From contig QHVI01000014.1 of the NCBI GenBank assembly GCA_003223515.1, forward strand, positions 62,001-126,000: a stretch of DNA of 64,000 nt. The letters are read 5' to 3'. This document shows positions 24,201 through 33,167 of this stretch, piece by piece. The DNA comes from Candidatus Angelobacter sp. Gp1-AA117 (GTDB lineage Bacteria > Acidobacteriota > Terriglobia > Terriglobales > Acidobacteriaceae). Both the position numbers and the translations under genes were made by a program. The notes beneath the pieces were generated by a model, which was not told the origin of the DNA, did not search any database, and worked only from the letters and a program-made list of their open reading frames with translations. The stretch's first letter is position 1, and the number at the start of each line of letters is the position of its first letter.

Positions 24201-27200
24201 ATGCGGCTGTCCAGCCCGCCCAGGTCGCTGAGCGGCATTTCGATTTGCAGTTCCGGAGCGATGACCTGCGCCGCCTGGCCTTCGACTTCAATGAATGTGG
24301 TCCGCAGGCTTTCATGCCGCTGCACCACCGCGTGGATCGCCCCACAAAGTGCCGCGTGATCCAGCTTGCCGCGCAACCGCAAGGCTGCGGGAATGTGGTA
24401 CTGCACGCTGCTTTTTTCAAGCTGGTCAATGAACCACAATCTCTGTTGAGCATAAGAAAGAGGCAGGCGCTCAGGACGCGCTTGCGGGGCCAGTGGAATC
24501 CTCGCCGCGGACGCCTGCGGCAAATGTGCAGCCAGCGATTCCACTGTAGGAAATTCAAAGATCGTCCGCATCGGCAGATCGACTGCCAGCGTGGTCCGGA
24601 TGCGGCTCACCAGTCGCGTGGCGAGCAGCGAGTGTCCACCCGCTTCAAAGAAATTGTCGCCGATGCTGATCCGTTCCGCCGCCAGAACTTCAGCGAACAT
24701 TTCACACAGCATCTCTTCCACCGGGGTGCGGGGAGCGCGATAGGAATGCAACGAACTTTTACGCTCTGGCTTCGGCAGGGCTGCGCGATCCAGCTTGCCG
24801 TTGACCGTCAATGGTAAGGCCTCGAGGAACACAAGATCCGAGGGCGACATGTGCGCCGGAAGCCGTTCTTTCAGCCCACGGCTTACATTTTCTGGGTTCA
24901 GCGTAATTCCCGCTGCCGGCACCACGTAGGCCGCCAGCCGTTTGCCCTCCGTGTTATCCTGCCAGGCCAGCACCGCACACTGGCTTACTCCTTCCATCTG
25001 GCTGAGAACGGCCTCGATCTCCTGCGGCTCCACGCGAAAACCGCGCACTTTCACCTGCCGGTCGGCACGGCCCAGAAATTCCAGCGCTCCGTCACGGTTG
25101 CACCGTACCAGGTCTCCGGTCCGGTACATGCGCGTTCCGGAATTGCCGTATGGGTCAGCAATAAAACGTTCAGCGGTGAAGGCTGGCTCATTCAGGTATC
25201 CGCGTGCCAGGCCAACTCCGGCTACATACAGCTCTCCGGTCACTCCCAGAGGAACAGGCTGGAGCCTCGCATCCAGAACGTAGGCCCGCGTCTGCCGGAT
25301 GGGAAACCCAATAGGGACTCCAAAGCTCAGGCTGTCTTCTTTTCTGACTGGATAGGAGCAGGAGAATGTCGTGTTCTCCGTAGGCCCGTATCCATTGATC
25401 ACCTGGCAATCGGGATGAGCTTGCACGACTCGTCTCACGTGATCAGCCGAGAGAACGTCGCCGCCCGCGAGCAGTTGTCTTATTCCTGATAAGACATTCA
25501 CGTCGCTTTCGACAACCTCATGGAACAATCCGGCGGTGAGCCACAATGTATTCACCCGTTCTTGAGCAAGAACATTCCCCAGCTCGTGCGCTGATACCGG
25601 TCCCGCGGGCATGACCACCACGCACCCGCCATTCAAGAGCGCGCCCCATATCTCAAAGGTCGCCGCGTCAAAGCTCAGTGGGGCCAGTTGCAGGATTCGT
25701 GAGTCGCCATCCAGCTTCACATAATTGGGCTCGCAGACGAGACGGACGATGCTGGCGTGCGTCACCAGCACTCCCTTCGGACGGCCTGTGGAGCCGGAAG
25801 TGTAGTTCACATAGGCGGCCATCTCTGGCGAAGAAACCGGCAGCAGATCGGGCTTATGAATTTCTGTTGCTGTCAGCTCCACCGCAATTACGTGCTCAAC
25901 CATCTCTTGGTATTCACTTCGGCTGGCATTCAGCGTGATGACGTGCCGCAATCCGGCATCCGCAATCATTTCTTTCTTTCGCGCCGCCGGATATTCAGGA
26001 GCAATCGGAACATAAGCGCCACCGGCCTTGAGGATTGCAAGCAGCGCGACGATCATCTCTGCCGAGCGTTCCAGCGCCACACCCACCAGTGTTTCAGCCG
26101 TCACATTCAGTTGCCGTAACCAGTGAGCAACGGTGTCTGCCCGCGCATTCAGCTCGCCATACGTAAGCCTCTGCTCCCCGCAAATGACTGCCTCTGCATC
26201 TGGCCGGCGCGACACCTGTTGCTCGAACAGCATGACCACGCTTGCCTCCGGCAGACCTCCCTCGGTGGCATCTAGCTGCTCGAACAAGAGTTGCCGCTCT
26301 TCCCCATCAAGCATCTCCAGGCCGTGCAGCGGCACATCCGGAGCATCGAGAATCGCCTCCATCAAATGCGCGAAATGGCGGACCATCTGCTCCATGCGCC
26401 AGCCGTCGAACAAATCACGGTTGTAAAGCCAGAAGATCTCCAGTTGGCCTTCATGTTCCCGCGCATGAATCTCAAGATCATGACGCACGCGCAGTTCATC
26501 ACTGTTCAGCGGCGTGACCTTGAGTCCCGGCAACTGCAATGCGTGCTCGGGAGCATTCTGCAGCGCAAACACAACTTGAAAGATCGGCGTTATGTTCAGG
26601 GTGCGGTGTGGCGCGAGTTCTTCGACCAGCCTTTCGAAGGGCACGTCCTGGTGCTTGTAGGCCTCGAGCACTGTCGCGCGCACCGCACTCAGCAACTTCA
26701 CAAAGCTGCTTTCTTCATTCACGCGCACGCGCATGGCCAGCGAATTCACGAAAAAGCCGATGGCATCTTCAAGCTGCCGCTCCTGGCGGTTGGCGATGGG
26801 AGATCCGGTCACCACATCAGGCTGGCCGCTGTAACGTTCGAGCAGCACAGCCAGCGCAGAAAGCAAGCCTATATATAAAGTTGCGCTGCTGGCATGAATC
26901 AGTCGCTTGAACCGGCCCAGTTGCTCGCCCGGAATCGTGATCCGGCACAGGTCAGCCGCGAATGTCTGCTGTGGCCCGCGTGGCCTGTCCAGAGGCAGTC
27001 CCAGCTCTGCCGGAGCACCCGCAAGATGTTCCTTCCAGAAATCCAGTTGTTCCACCAGCGTTCCCGCCTCCAGCCATGAGCGCTGCCATAATGTGAAATC
27101 CGCATATTGAATTGCCGGCGGCTGCAGCGCGTCCTCCCGTTGCCCATTCTGAAACGCATCGTAAAGCGCCATGAACTCGCGGTTGAAGACGCCGCCAGAC

Positions 27201-30200
27201 CAGCCATCGCAGATAATGTGATGGGTGCTGAGCAGCAGAACGTGCTCCTCCGCTCCCAGCCTTATCACCCTTGGACGCAGCAATGGCCCCTGCGCCAGGT
27301 CGAATTTCTCATTCCATTCCTGCCGCAGTCGTTCAGCCATCCTGTTCTTCTGGCTTTCATCATCCAGTGCGGACAGGTCTTCTACAGCAAGAGAAATCTG
27401 CAACTCCGGCAGGATGACCTGCTCTGGCTCTCCATCATGGCCATGGCGGAAGCAGGTGCGCAGAATTTCGTGCCGCTCCACAATGGTGTTGATCGCCCAC
27501 TGGAGTGCTTCGTGATCGAACTTCCCGCTCAGGCGCAAAGCCTCAGTGAGGTTGTATTGAATGCTCGATCCTTCCAGTTGATCAATAAACCACAGCCGCT
27601 GCTGTGCATAGGAAAGCGGCAGGTGCGCCGGGCGCTCTTGCGGCTTGAGCACCGGACGCAGCTTGTCAGCCTCCACCATTCTCTGGGCGAGCTCGGCAAC
27701 CGTGGAGGCATTGAACACTTCGGCCAGGCGCAACTCTTTCCCCAGCACCGACCGCACTCGTCCTGCCAGGCGCATTGCCGCCAGCGAGTGTCCGCCTAGG
27801 TCAAAGAAATTATCTTCCGGGCTCACCTGCTCCAGCCCCAAGACTTCCGCAAACACTTCACACAGGGCTTCCTCTTCGGGCGTGCGTGGTGCGTAGCGTG
27901 CGCCATTGTTGCGCTCCGGGACCGGCAATGCATGGCGATCCAGCTTCCCGCCGGAGGTCACCGGTAATGACGGCAGCACCACCAATGCGCTGGGCCACAT
28001 GTATTTAGGCAGGCTCTGCTGCACGTAACTCCGCAGTTCTGGAACCACAATTTTCGTCTGTACCTTCGGCGCAACATATGCCGCCAGATACTTCCCGCCT
28101 GCTCCATCGTTGCGCGCTACCACTGCCGCCTGTTCCACCTGCGGATAGCTGCGTAATGCGGCCTCTATTTCCCCCAACTCGATGCGGTTGCCACGTATCT
28201 TGACCTGATGGTCGGTGCGTCCTACGAACTCCAGGTTCCCATCCGCGCGCCAACGCACGCGATCGCCGCTTCGGTATAGACGCGCCCCGGCAGTCTGTGA
28301 AAATGGGTCAGGCATGAATCTTTCCGCCGTCAACTCCGGATGATTCTGATACCCGCGTGCAACACCTGATCCGCCAATGAACAACTCCCCTGCAATTCCC
28401 GCCGGGAGCGGTTGCAGGTTTGCGTCCAGAACGTAAACGCGTGTATTCGCAATCGGCTTTCCTATGCACACATCTTCCGGAAAAACTCTCTCCGCTAAGA
28501 CTGAGTTGGCCGTCGCCTCAGTCGGTCCGTAGATATTGGAAATCTTCAGTTCCGGCAGGATCTTGAGAGACTGTTCAACCAGCTCAGGGGTGCAACTTTC
28601 TCCTCCCAGCCACAGTTGCGCCAGGTTTCGCGGAACAATTTCCTTGCGTCTCGTGAATTCCTCGAGCATCTGTTGCCACAGCGAAGGCACACAGTTGAGC
28701 GCCATCCGGCCAAGCCCGGACATTCGCGCAAATATCTTTTCCGGATCGGCCACAAGATCGGCAAAAACACAGACAGTGCGGCCCGTCAGCAGAGGTCCCA
28801 GGATCTGCTTCAGCGATGCGTCGAAACCCAGGCTGCTGATTGCAGGCAGAGAATCGACGTCTTTCAATAAAAATTCTTTTACCCACAGCAGGTAGTTGAG
28901 CAGGCTGCCGTATTCAACCACCACTCCCTTGGGTGTACCCGTAGAGCCGGAGGTATAGATAACATAGGCGGCATTCCCCGGCTCTGCAATCACGGCGGGA
29001 TTGCTTTCGTGATCCCCCCGAGTCAGCGCAGCATCATCGTCCAGATAAATGATCTTCCCGATAGTCTCCGGCAGTATGTGCCCCAGAGCTCGCTCGCTCA
29101 GCAGTGCTGCAAGCTGGCTGTCGTTCACGATATGGCGCAAGCGCCTTGACGGATCATCGGGACTCAATGGAACGTAAGCTCCGCCTGCTTTGAGAACCGC
29201 CAGAACAGCCGTAACCATCCTCGCGGAGCGCCGCACACAGATGCCAACGCGAACCTCGGGACCAATACCAAGTCGTCTCAGAGAATGCGCAAGCTGGTTC
29301 GCCTGCCGGTTCAGCTCCGCGTAGGTCAGGCGTTCAGCATCATCTGCCACAGCCATTGCGCCCGGTGTTCGCTCTGCCTGCTGCTCCAATAGAGTCTGTA
29401 AAGTTGCAGCCGGATAACTTCGCTCTGTCCTGTTCCACTCATAGAGGATCTGCTGCCGCTCTTCCCTGCCCAGCAATGATAATTCACAGACTTGCTGCAG
29501 AGGATTCTCAGCCATAGCGGCGAGCAGTTGCTGCACCTGCTTCAGGATGGTTCGGATGGCACGTGGGCTGAAGCGTCGCCGGTCATAGATGATGCGCAGC
29601 AGGAATTCTTCCTCGGGTTCAACCCGCAACACCAGCGGATACGTAGCGCCGCCGAAAGCGCGGTTCGAAATAAACCGGATGTTTCCATGCTGTTCCTGCG
29701 CTTCCGTTGCGACGGGATGGTTTTCATACACCAGGAAACTTTCAAACAGCGGCAGCGCGCCCGGCACCTCGCTCCAACTCTTGATCTCTACCAGCGAGCT
29801 GTATTCATAGCTGCCCATCTCCATCTGGTGGTTCTGGATCGTCCTGAGCCACTCCATCAACTGCTGCTCGCCGCCAACCGGCACTCTCAGGGGCAAGGTA
29901 TTGGCCAGCATGCCTGCCATGGATTCCACGCCAGGCAATGAAACTGGCCGTCCCGAGACTGTCACGCCAAAAACTACATCGCTGCTGGCGCCGTAGAATC
30001 CTATAAGCCGTGCCCATGCGGCTTCAAAAAATGTGCTCAGGGTGATCCGGTGCCGCCGGGCAATGGTTTGCAGTTCAGTCGCTATCTCGCGCTCCAGCAC
30101 CGCGGAGAGTTCAGGATATTCCAGCGCACTATCAGACGCACTGAGCTTCAGATCCTCAACTCCGAGAACCGTGGGAGAGGTGAACCCTTTTAAGGTCTTC

Positions 30201-30793
30201 CGCCAGAATGCTTCGGCGTCAGCTTTGTTCTGCTGCTGGATCCATGCGATAAACTCCCGGTAGGGCCGCGAATTCGGCAGATCTAATTCCCGCCCGTCGC
30301 AAAATGCTTTGTAATAGGCTGAGAGTTCTCCCAGGATAATATTGGCCGACCAGCCATCCAGCAAAAGGTGGGAATAATTCCAGATGAATTGAATGCGTCC
30401 GGCGCTCAGGCGCATCAATCCTATGCGCATCAGTGGCGCCTGCGCCGGATCGAAACCCCGCCGGTGTTCTTCCCGCAGATATTCCTGCAGCCGGGATTCC
30501 TGCTCTTGCTCGCTGAAGCCGCTCCAGCCTCGTTCATCCCATGTTAGAGTGACCTGCTGCCGGACCACTTGCAGAGGCTTGGGAACTTTTTGCCAGACAA
30601 ATGAGGTGCGTAGAACTGTGTGCCGTTCCAGCAGCTTCTGCCACGCTCGCTTGAACGCGCTGGAATCAAAATGTCCCTCGATGATGAAATTGAGATGCAC
30701 AACATACGCACCGCTCCCGGTCTCCAGCAGGATGTGAAACAGCATTCCTTCCTGCAAAGGTGAAAGCGGGTAAATGTCTTGAACGTTTCTCAT
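21266..30793 (-). CDS. ORF-D: three-module nonribosomal peptide synthetase, C(DCL-like)-A(unassigned)-PCP / C-A(Val)-PCP / C-A(Ala)-PCP
   Basis: 3175 aa. N-terminal C domain YPLSPLQEGMLFH with YSHLLLDGWS; A codes DAKNWGIAN (unassigned), DAFWLGGTF (Val), DLFNNALTY (Ala); PCPs NFFDLGGHSL, NFFEAGGHSL, NFFDIGGHSI; tail QRAAQQKQAVEKLRRARGI, as often seen upstream of PKS modules. Confidence 0.96.
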   Translation of the reverse strand: MRNVQDIYPLSPLQEGMLFHILLETGSGAYVVHLNFIIEGHFDSSAFKRAWQKLLERHTVLRTSFVWQKVPKPLQVVRQQVTLTWDERGWSGFSEQEQESRLQEYLREEHRRGFDPAQAPLMRIGLMRLSAGRIQFIWNYSHLLLDGWSANIILGELSAYYKAFCDGRELDLPNSRPYREFIAWIQQQNKADAEAFWRKTLKGFTSPTVLGVEDLKLSASDSALEYPELSAVLEREIATELQTIARRHRITLSTFFEAAWARLIGFYGASSDVVFGVTVSGRPVSLPGVESMAGMLANTLPLRVPVGGEQQLMEWLRTIQNHQMEMGSYEYSSLVEIKSWSEVPGALPLFESFLVYENHPVATEAQEQHGNIRFISNRAFGGATYPLVLRVEPEEEFLLRIIYDRRRFSPRAIRTILKQVQQLLAAMAENPLQQVCELSLLGREERQQILYEWNRTERSYPAATLQTLLEQQAERTPGAMAVADDAERLTYAELNRQANQLAHSLRRLGIGPEVRVGICVRRSARMVTAVLAVLKAGGAYVPLSPDDPSRRLRHIVNDSQLAALLSERALGHILPETIGKIIYLDDDAALTRGDHESNPAVIAEPGNAAYVIYTSGSTGTPKGVVVEYGSLLNYLLWVKEFLLKDVDSLPAISSLGFDASLKQILGPLLTGRTVCVFADLVADPEKIFARMSGLGRMALNCVPSLWQQMLEEFTRRKEIVPRNLAQLWLGGESCTPELVEQSLKILPELKISNIYGPTEATANSVLAERVFPEDVCIGKPIANTRVYVLDANLQPLPAGIAGELFIGGSGVARGYQNHPELTAERFMPDPFSQTAGARLYRSGDRVRWRADGNLEFVGRTDHQVKIRGNRIELGEIEAALRSYPQVEQAAVVARNDGAGGKYLAAYVAPKVQTKIVVPELRSYVQQSLPKYMWPSALVVLPSLPVTSGGKLDRHALPVPERNNGARYAPRTPEEEALCEVFAEVLGLEQVSPEDNFFDLGGHSLAAMRLAGRVRSVLGKELRLAEVFNASTVAELAQRMVEADKLRPVLKPQERPAHLPLSYAQQRLWFIDQLEGSSIQYNLTEALRLSGKFDHEALQWAINTIVERHEILRTCFRHGHDGEPEQVILPELQISLAVEDLSALDDESQKNRMAERLRQEWNEKFDLAQGPLLRPRVIRLGAEEHVLLLSTHHIICDGWSGGVFNREFMALYDAFQNGQREDALQPPAIQYADFTLWQRSWLEAGTLVEQLDFWKEHLAGAPAELGLPLDRPRGPQQTFAADLCRITIPGEQLGRFKRLIHASSATLYIGLLSALAVLLERYSGQPDVVTGSPIANRQERQLEDAIGFFVNSLAMRVRVNEESSFVKLLSAVRATVLEAYKHQDVPFERLVEELAPHRTLNITPIFQVVFALQNAPEHALQLPGLKVTPLNSDELRVRHDLEIHAREHEGQLEIFWLYNRDLFDGWRMEQMVRHFAHLMEAILDAPDVPLHGLEMLDGEERQLLFEQLDATEGGLPEASVVMLFEQQVSRRPDAEAVICGEQRLTYGELNARADTVAHWLRQLNVTAETLVGVALERSAEMIVALLAILKAGGAYVPIAPEYPAARKKEMIADAGLRHVITLNASRSEYQEMVEHVIAVELTATEIHKPDLLPVSSPEMAAYVNYTSGSTGRPKGVLVTHASIVRLVCEPNYVKLDGDSRILQLAPLSFDAATFEIWGALLNGGCVVVMPAGPVSAHELGNVLAQERVNTLWLTAGLFHEVVESDVNVLSGIRQLLAGGDVLSADHVRRVVQAHPDCQVINGYGPTENTTFSCSYPVRKEDSLSFGVPIGFPIRQTRAYVLDARLQPVPLGVTGELYVAGVGLARGYLNEPAFTAERFIADPYGNSGTRMYRTGDLVRCNRDGALEFLGRADRQVKVRGFRVEPQEIEAVLSQMEGVSQCAVLAWQDNTEGKRLAAYVVPAAGITLNPENVSRGLKERLPAHMSPSDLVFLEALPLTVNGKLDRAALPKPERKSSLHSYRAPRTPVEEMLCEMFAEVLAAERISIGDNFFEAGGHSLLATRLVSRIRTTLAVDLPMRTIFEFPTVESLAAHLPQASAARIPLAPQARPERLPLSYAQQRLWFIDQLEKSSVQYHIPAALRLRGKLDHAALCGAIHAVVQRHESLRTTFIEVEGQAAQVIAPELQIEMPLSDLGGLDSRIRQQRIEAALRREREEAFDLAQGPLLRVKLLKLGEEEHVLLLTFHHIIADGWSLGIFNQEFIAFYEAFQPGAQNGQKLLEPLPVQYPDFALWQRAWLDQAEMARELEYWKRQLAGIPEQLVLPQDRPRQARQTFAAGVHSHALTSTQATALKRLAHSGNATLYMALLSALAVLLERYSGQKDIVIGSPIANRQEAQLEKLIGFFVNSLVMRVPVEEEQTFPQLLARVREVALAAYQHQDLPFERLVEELATRRSLNTPPIFQVMFALQNAPMTAQRIKGLEIEPIESKEMRVRLDVELHARESGEGLEFHWVYNSDLFEPWRIEQMAGHYERLLQLVSEQGGCPLWQIDFLNDEERRQLLLEWNQTELEITQGTLHASFERQVEKTPDAMAAICGKETISYRALNEQANQLAHYLQKLGAGPELRVGICITRNLDMLVGLLGILKSGAAYVALDPGYPAERVEFMLKDSAAPLLVTQKTLEPKLAFYQGRMVLLDSAEEISREHPENLRTSVMPENPAYVIYTSGSTGTPKGVAIRHSSAAILMEWATQVFLPEDLGCVLASTSICFDLSIFEIFVPLSCGGSVCFVDNVLHLGEKTGAAQITLINTVPSAMRELVRTHSVPPSVRTINLAGEVLPAELVHQIYETTRAQKVFNLYGPSEDTTYSTFALLRQDTTRHMVPIGSLVANTQAYVLDEWMKPVPVGVVGELHLAGGGLARGYLNRPELTAERFLPNPFSTPAGERMYRTGDLVRHLRDGKLEFLGRADHQVKLRGFRIELGEIENALAQYPGVSEAAVMVREDRPGDKRLVAYIVPASGQTVDVNTVRHYLQQTLPDFMVPTAMVLLAAFPQTANGKLDRKALPAPDAQTEKRKHEPPHTKLEQTIAQAWKEVLEIENVSVHDNFFDIGGHSILAKLLQAKLYTALGEEIELVYLFQFPTIASLARFLEGQHLSAEESRGETQRAAQQKQAVEKLRRARGI

Positions 30794-30891
30794 TGTGCAT
30801 TCTTACGGGTCACATGCGTGGGCCTGGACACAAGGCGAATGGCGGCGAGTCAGACCAGAGCAGGAACCAGGCTTAGAAGGATTAAAGTCCT

Positions 30892-30920
30892 ATTATATTC
30901 AAACCTCTGCGGAATCCGGC
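30892..30920 (-). promoter_or_regulatory. Candidate promoter for ORF-D and the leftward NRPS/PKS operon
   Basis: Perfect TATAAT on the minus strand (ATTATA at 30892-30897), about 100 nt upstream of the ORF-D ATG; no good -35. Confidence 0.28.
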
Positions 30921-31075
30921 GGGTAAACATGGTTGGGTTCGATGAAAAGTTTGGATAGCATCCGCACATGTACAACGAAAGTGCAGGTGTGTCACTTTTC
31001 TGGTGCAAAACTACTGTCAGTATGACTTAAGCATTCTTAGCACTGCTCGGACAAATGGATTTTTACGAGCGCCAC

Positions 31076-31106
31076 TGGATAGCTTATGGATGCTTTCGAC
31101 TATAAT
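31076..31106 (+). promoter_or_regulatory. Candidate promoter for the plus-strand island
   Basis: Perfect TATAAT at 31101-31106 in the AT-rich divergent spacer (30794-31221); only weak -35 candidates upstream. Confidence 0.3.
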
Positions 31107-31221
31107 TCGCAAAGGTAATGCTCCTGCTCAAATGAGTTGTTTTTAATTTTTTAGAGTGCTTCCGGTTTGCCGGTCGCAACATATTCATCCTGATTAGTCT
31201 TTCTCCATAAGGTTCTTGTGA

Positions 31222-32826
31222 ATGCTATCCAGCGGTAGTTGCTCTTTCCAGGATCACATACTCGGCCTGTTTTCGAATTCTGCGGAAGCTGAAGCGAATT
31301 ACGCTGCTGCCCGCCAGCGCCTTCTCGCCGCTTTGGCGAACTGGCGAAACCAAACTGCCAATAGTTTGTCACCAGACCCCGATTCTTCATCTCCTACGAA
31401 TTTGCTGGATTACTTCGAACAGCTTGAACGAACAGTCATTCGCAACTCCGCTGACCTGGCATCGCCATTATGTATGGGGCATATGAGCGGCATTTATCCG
31501 CGCTTCATGGCCCTGATAGGCGAATTGATTCTGTCTCTGAACCAAAACCTTGTGAAACGGGAAGCCTCGCCGGTGCTGACTCAGGTTGAACTTGAAACTC
31601 TGGCGGCGCTGCATCGGCTGATTTACAACCAGACCAGTGGCTTTTATCTCCGTCATGTTCAGGATCACGCCAGTACTCTGGGACTGGTCACCTCTGGCGG
31701 TACTCTCGGCAATCTCACTGCGCTTTGGATTGCTCGCAATCTCAGCTTCATGCCCCGCCATGATTTTCCCGGAATCGAAGCCGCCGGTATGACGCGTGCT
31801 CTTGAGCATTACGGTTATGAAAGCGCTGTGATTGTCGGCTCAAGATTGATGCATTACTCCATGGAGAAGGCCGCGGCCTTGCTTGGCCTGGGCACTCAGA
31901 ATGTTTTGCTGCTGCCCGTGGATCGTGACAATCGGCTTGAAACATCTGCGCTCCAGGATTGCATCTCCGATTGCGCCACGCATCGCAAACGAATCATTGC
32001 GGTGCTTGGCATTGCCGGGACCACCGAGTGCGGCAGCATCGATCCATTGCAAACAATTGCCGAAATCGCCCGAGCCGGCAACATCTTCTTTCACGTGGAT
32101 GCCGCCTGGGGTGGTCCGCTTTTGTTTTCTCAGCAACACCGCCGCTTATTGTCTGGGATTGAGCAGGCTGACTCCGTAGTTTTAGATGGTCACAAGCAGA
32201 TGTACCTCCCTGTGGCCGCCAGCGCGCTTCTTCTACGTGATCCCACTGCGGCACGCGCCATTGAAAAGCACAGTCATTACATGCTTCAGGAAGGCTCCGG
32301 TGACCTGGGCCGCCGTTCATTGGAAGGCTCACGCAATGGAGCCGCTTTGTTTTTTCATGCTGCCTTGCGCCTGATCGGTGAACAGGGATATGGGTTTCTC
32401 ATGGAAGAGAATCTGCGCAAATCCCGCATCATGGCTGAACTCGTTCGAATGCGGCCCGAATTTGAGCTGCTGTCCGAATCGCAGACCAATATTCTTCTCT
32501 ATCGTGGACTGCCCCTGGCTCTTCGCGGCCGCCGTATGTCTCCCTTTTCCAGTGAAGAGCATGCCGTGATCAATGCCTTCAATGAACGCCTGCAGAAGCA
32601 GCAATCACAGGCAGGCCGTACCTTTGTGTCGCGCACTACCATCGCTCTCGGAAATGCCTCCCCGGCGGCTCCTCTGGTGGCCTTGCGTGCAGTCATCACC
32701 AATCCGCTGCTCCAGCAACACCACATGCAGAGCGTGCTCGAAGATCAGGTTTCCATCATGGCAGAACTTGAGAATCAGGCTGATCGTGAAACCTCAGGCT
32801 GCTTCGCCGTCCACCCTGTCCGTTGA
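31222..32826 (+). CDS. panP: Group II PLP-dependent decarboxylase, PanP-like (aspartate 1-decarboxylase, beta-alanine forming)
   Basis: 534 aa. PLP-lysine motif ADSVVLDGHKQMYLPVAASALLLRDP; HVDAAWGGPLLFS; LVTSGGTLGNLTALWIARN; QEGSGDLGRRSLEGSRNGAALFFHAALRLIG, matching from memory the PanP pattern GSKDLGSHTLEGSR. Substrate not proven by sequence alone. Confidence 0.8.
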   Translation: MLSSGSCSFQDHILGLFSNSAEAEANYAAARQRLLAALANWRNQTANSLSPDPDSSSPTNLLDYFEQLERTVIRNSADLASPLCMGHMSGIYPRFMALIGELILSLNQNLVKREASPVLTQVELETLAALHRLIYNQTSGFYLRHVQDHASTLGLVTSGGTLGNLTALWIARNLSFMPRHDFPGIEAAGMTRALEHYGYESAVIVGSRLMHYSMEKAAALLGLGTQNVLLLPVDRDNRLETSALQDCISDCATHRKRIIAVLGIAGTTECGSIDPLQTIAEIARAGNIFFHVDAAWGGPLLFSQQHRRLLSGIEQADSVVLDGHKQMYLPVAASALLLRDPTAARAIEKHSHYMLQEGSGDLGRRSLEGSRNGAALFFHAALRLIGEQGYGFLMEENLRKSRIMAELVRMRPEFELLSESQTNILLYRGLPLALRGRRMSPFSSEEHAVINAFNERLQKQQSQAGRTFVSRTTIALGNASPAAPLVALRAVITNPLLQQHHMQSVLEDQVSIMAELENQADRETSGCFAVHPVR

Positions 32827-32949
32827 GTCCACTTCATCCACATTCCGTGAATCGCCGGACCTTGCGGGAGATGGCCTGCCTGGAGCGCACATTCGCCTCC
32901 TGGTTGGTTTTTCAGTGCAACTTGCCAGAATTCAGCCCCAGATTCCCTC

Positions 32950-32980
32950 TTGACATAGTACTATTTCTAATATGTTTAAT
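32950..32980 (+). promoter_or_regulatory. Candidate promoter upstream of the C-A-PCP-TE gene
   Basis: Perfect TTGACA at 32950-32955, 19 nt spacer, TTTAAT at 32975-32980, in the 341 nt gap after the decarboxylase gene. Confidence 0.35.
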
Positions 32981-33167
32981 CTGTTATGGAACAGGTTGAC
33001 CGCCGGAAGCCGGTGAATGTTTTGTCGCATTTATCCCCTCATCCTGGACATCACTCAAGTTTGGTCGCGGAGAACTGTTGCGCAGTGGAACCATCAAACC
33101 CTGTTCCAGTCGCTCATCACGCTGCCTTCGGGATGGCAACAAACGTTGGGGTATCGTGGGATAATCA

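Noticed and set aside
24065-24817. 250 aa plus-strand ORF
   Set aside because: Antisense shadow of ORF-D.
26868-26880. TATATATAAAG promoter-like or CArG-like sequence
   Set aside because: Inside ORF-D coding sequence and explained by codons for T-L-Y-I/M conserved in homologous C domains.
31468-32604. Minus-strand ORFs (113, 99, 112, 91 aa) opposite the decarboxylase
   Set aside because: The plus-strand PanP-like frame explains the region; the minus frames lack motifs.
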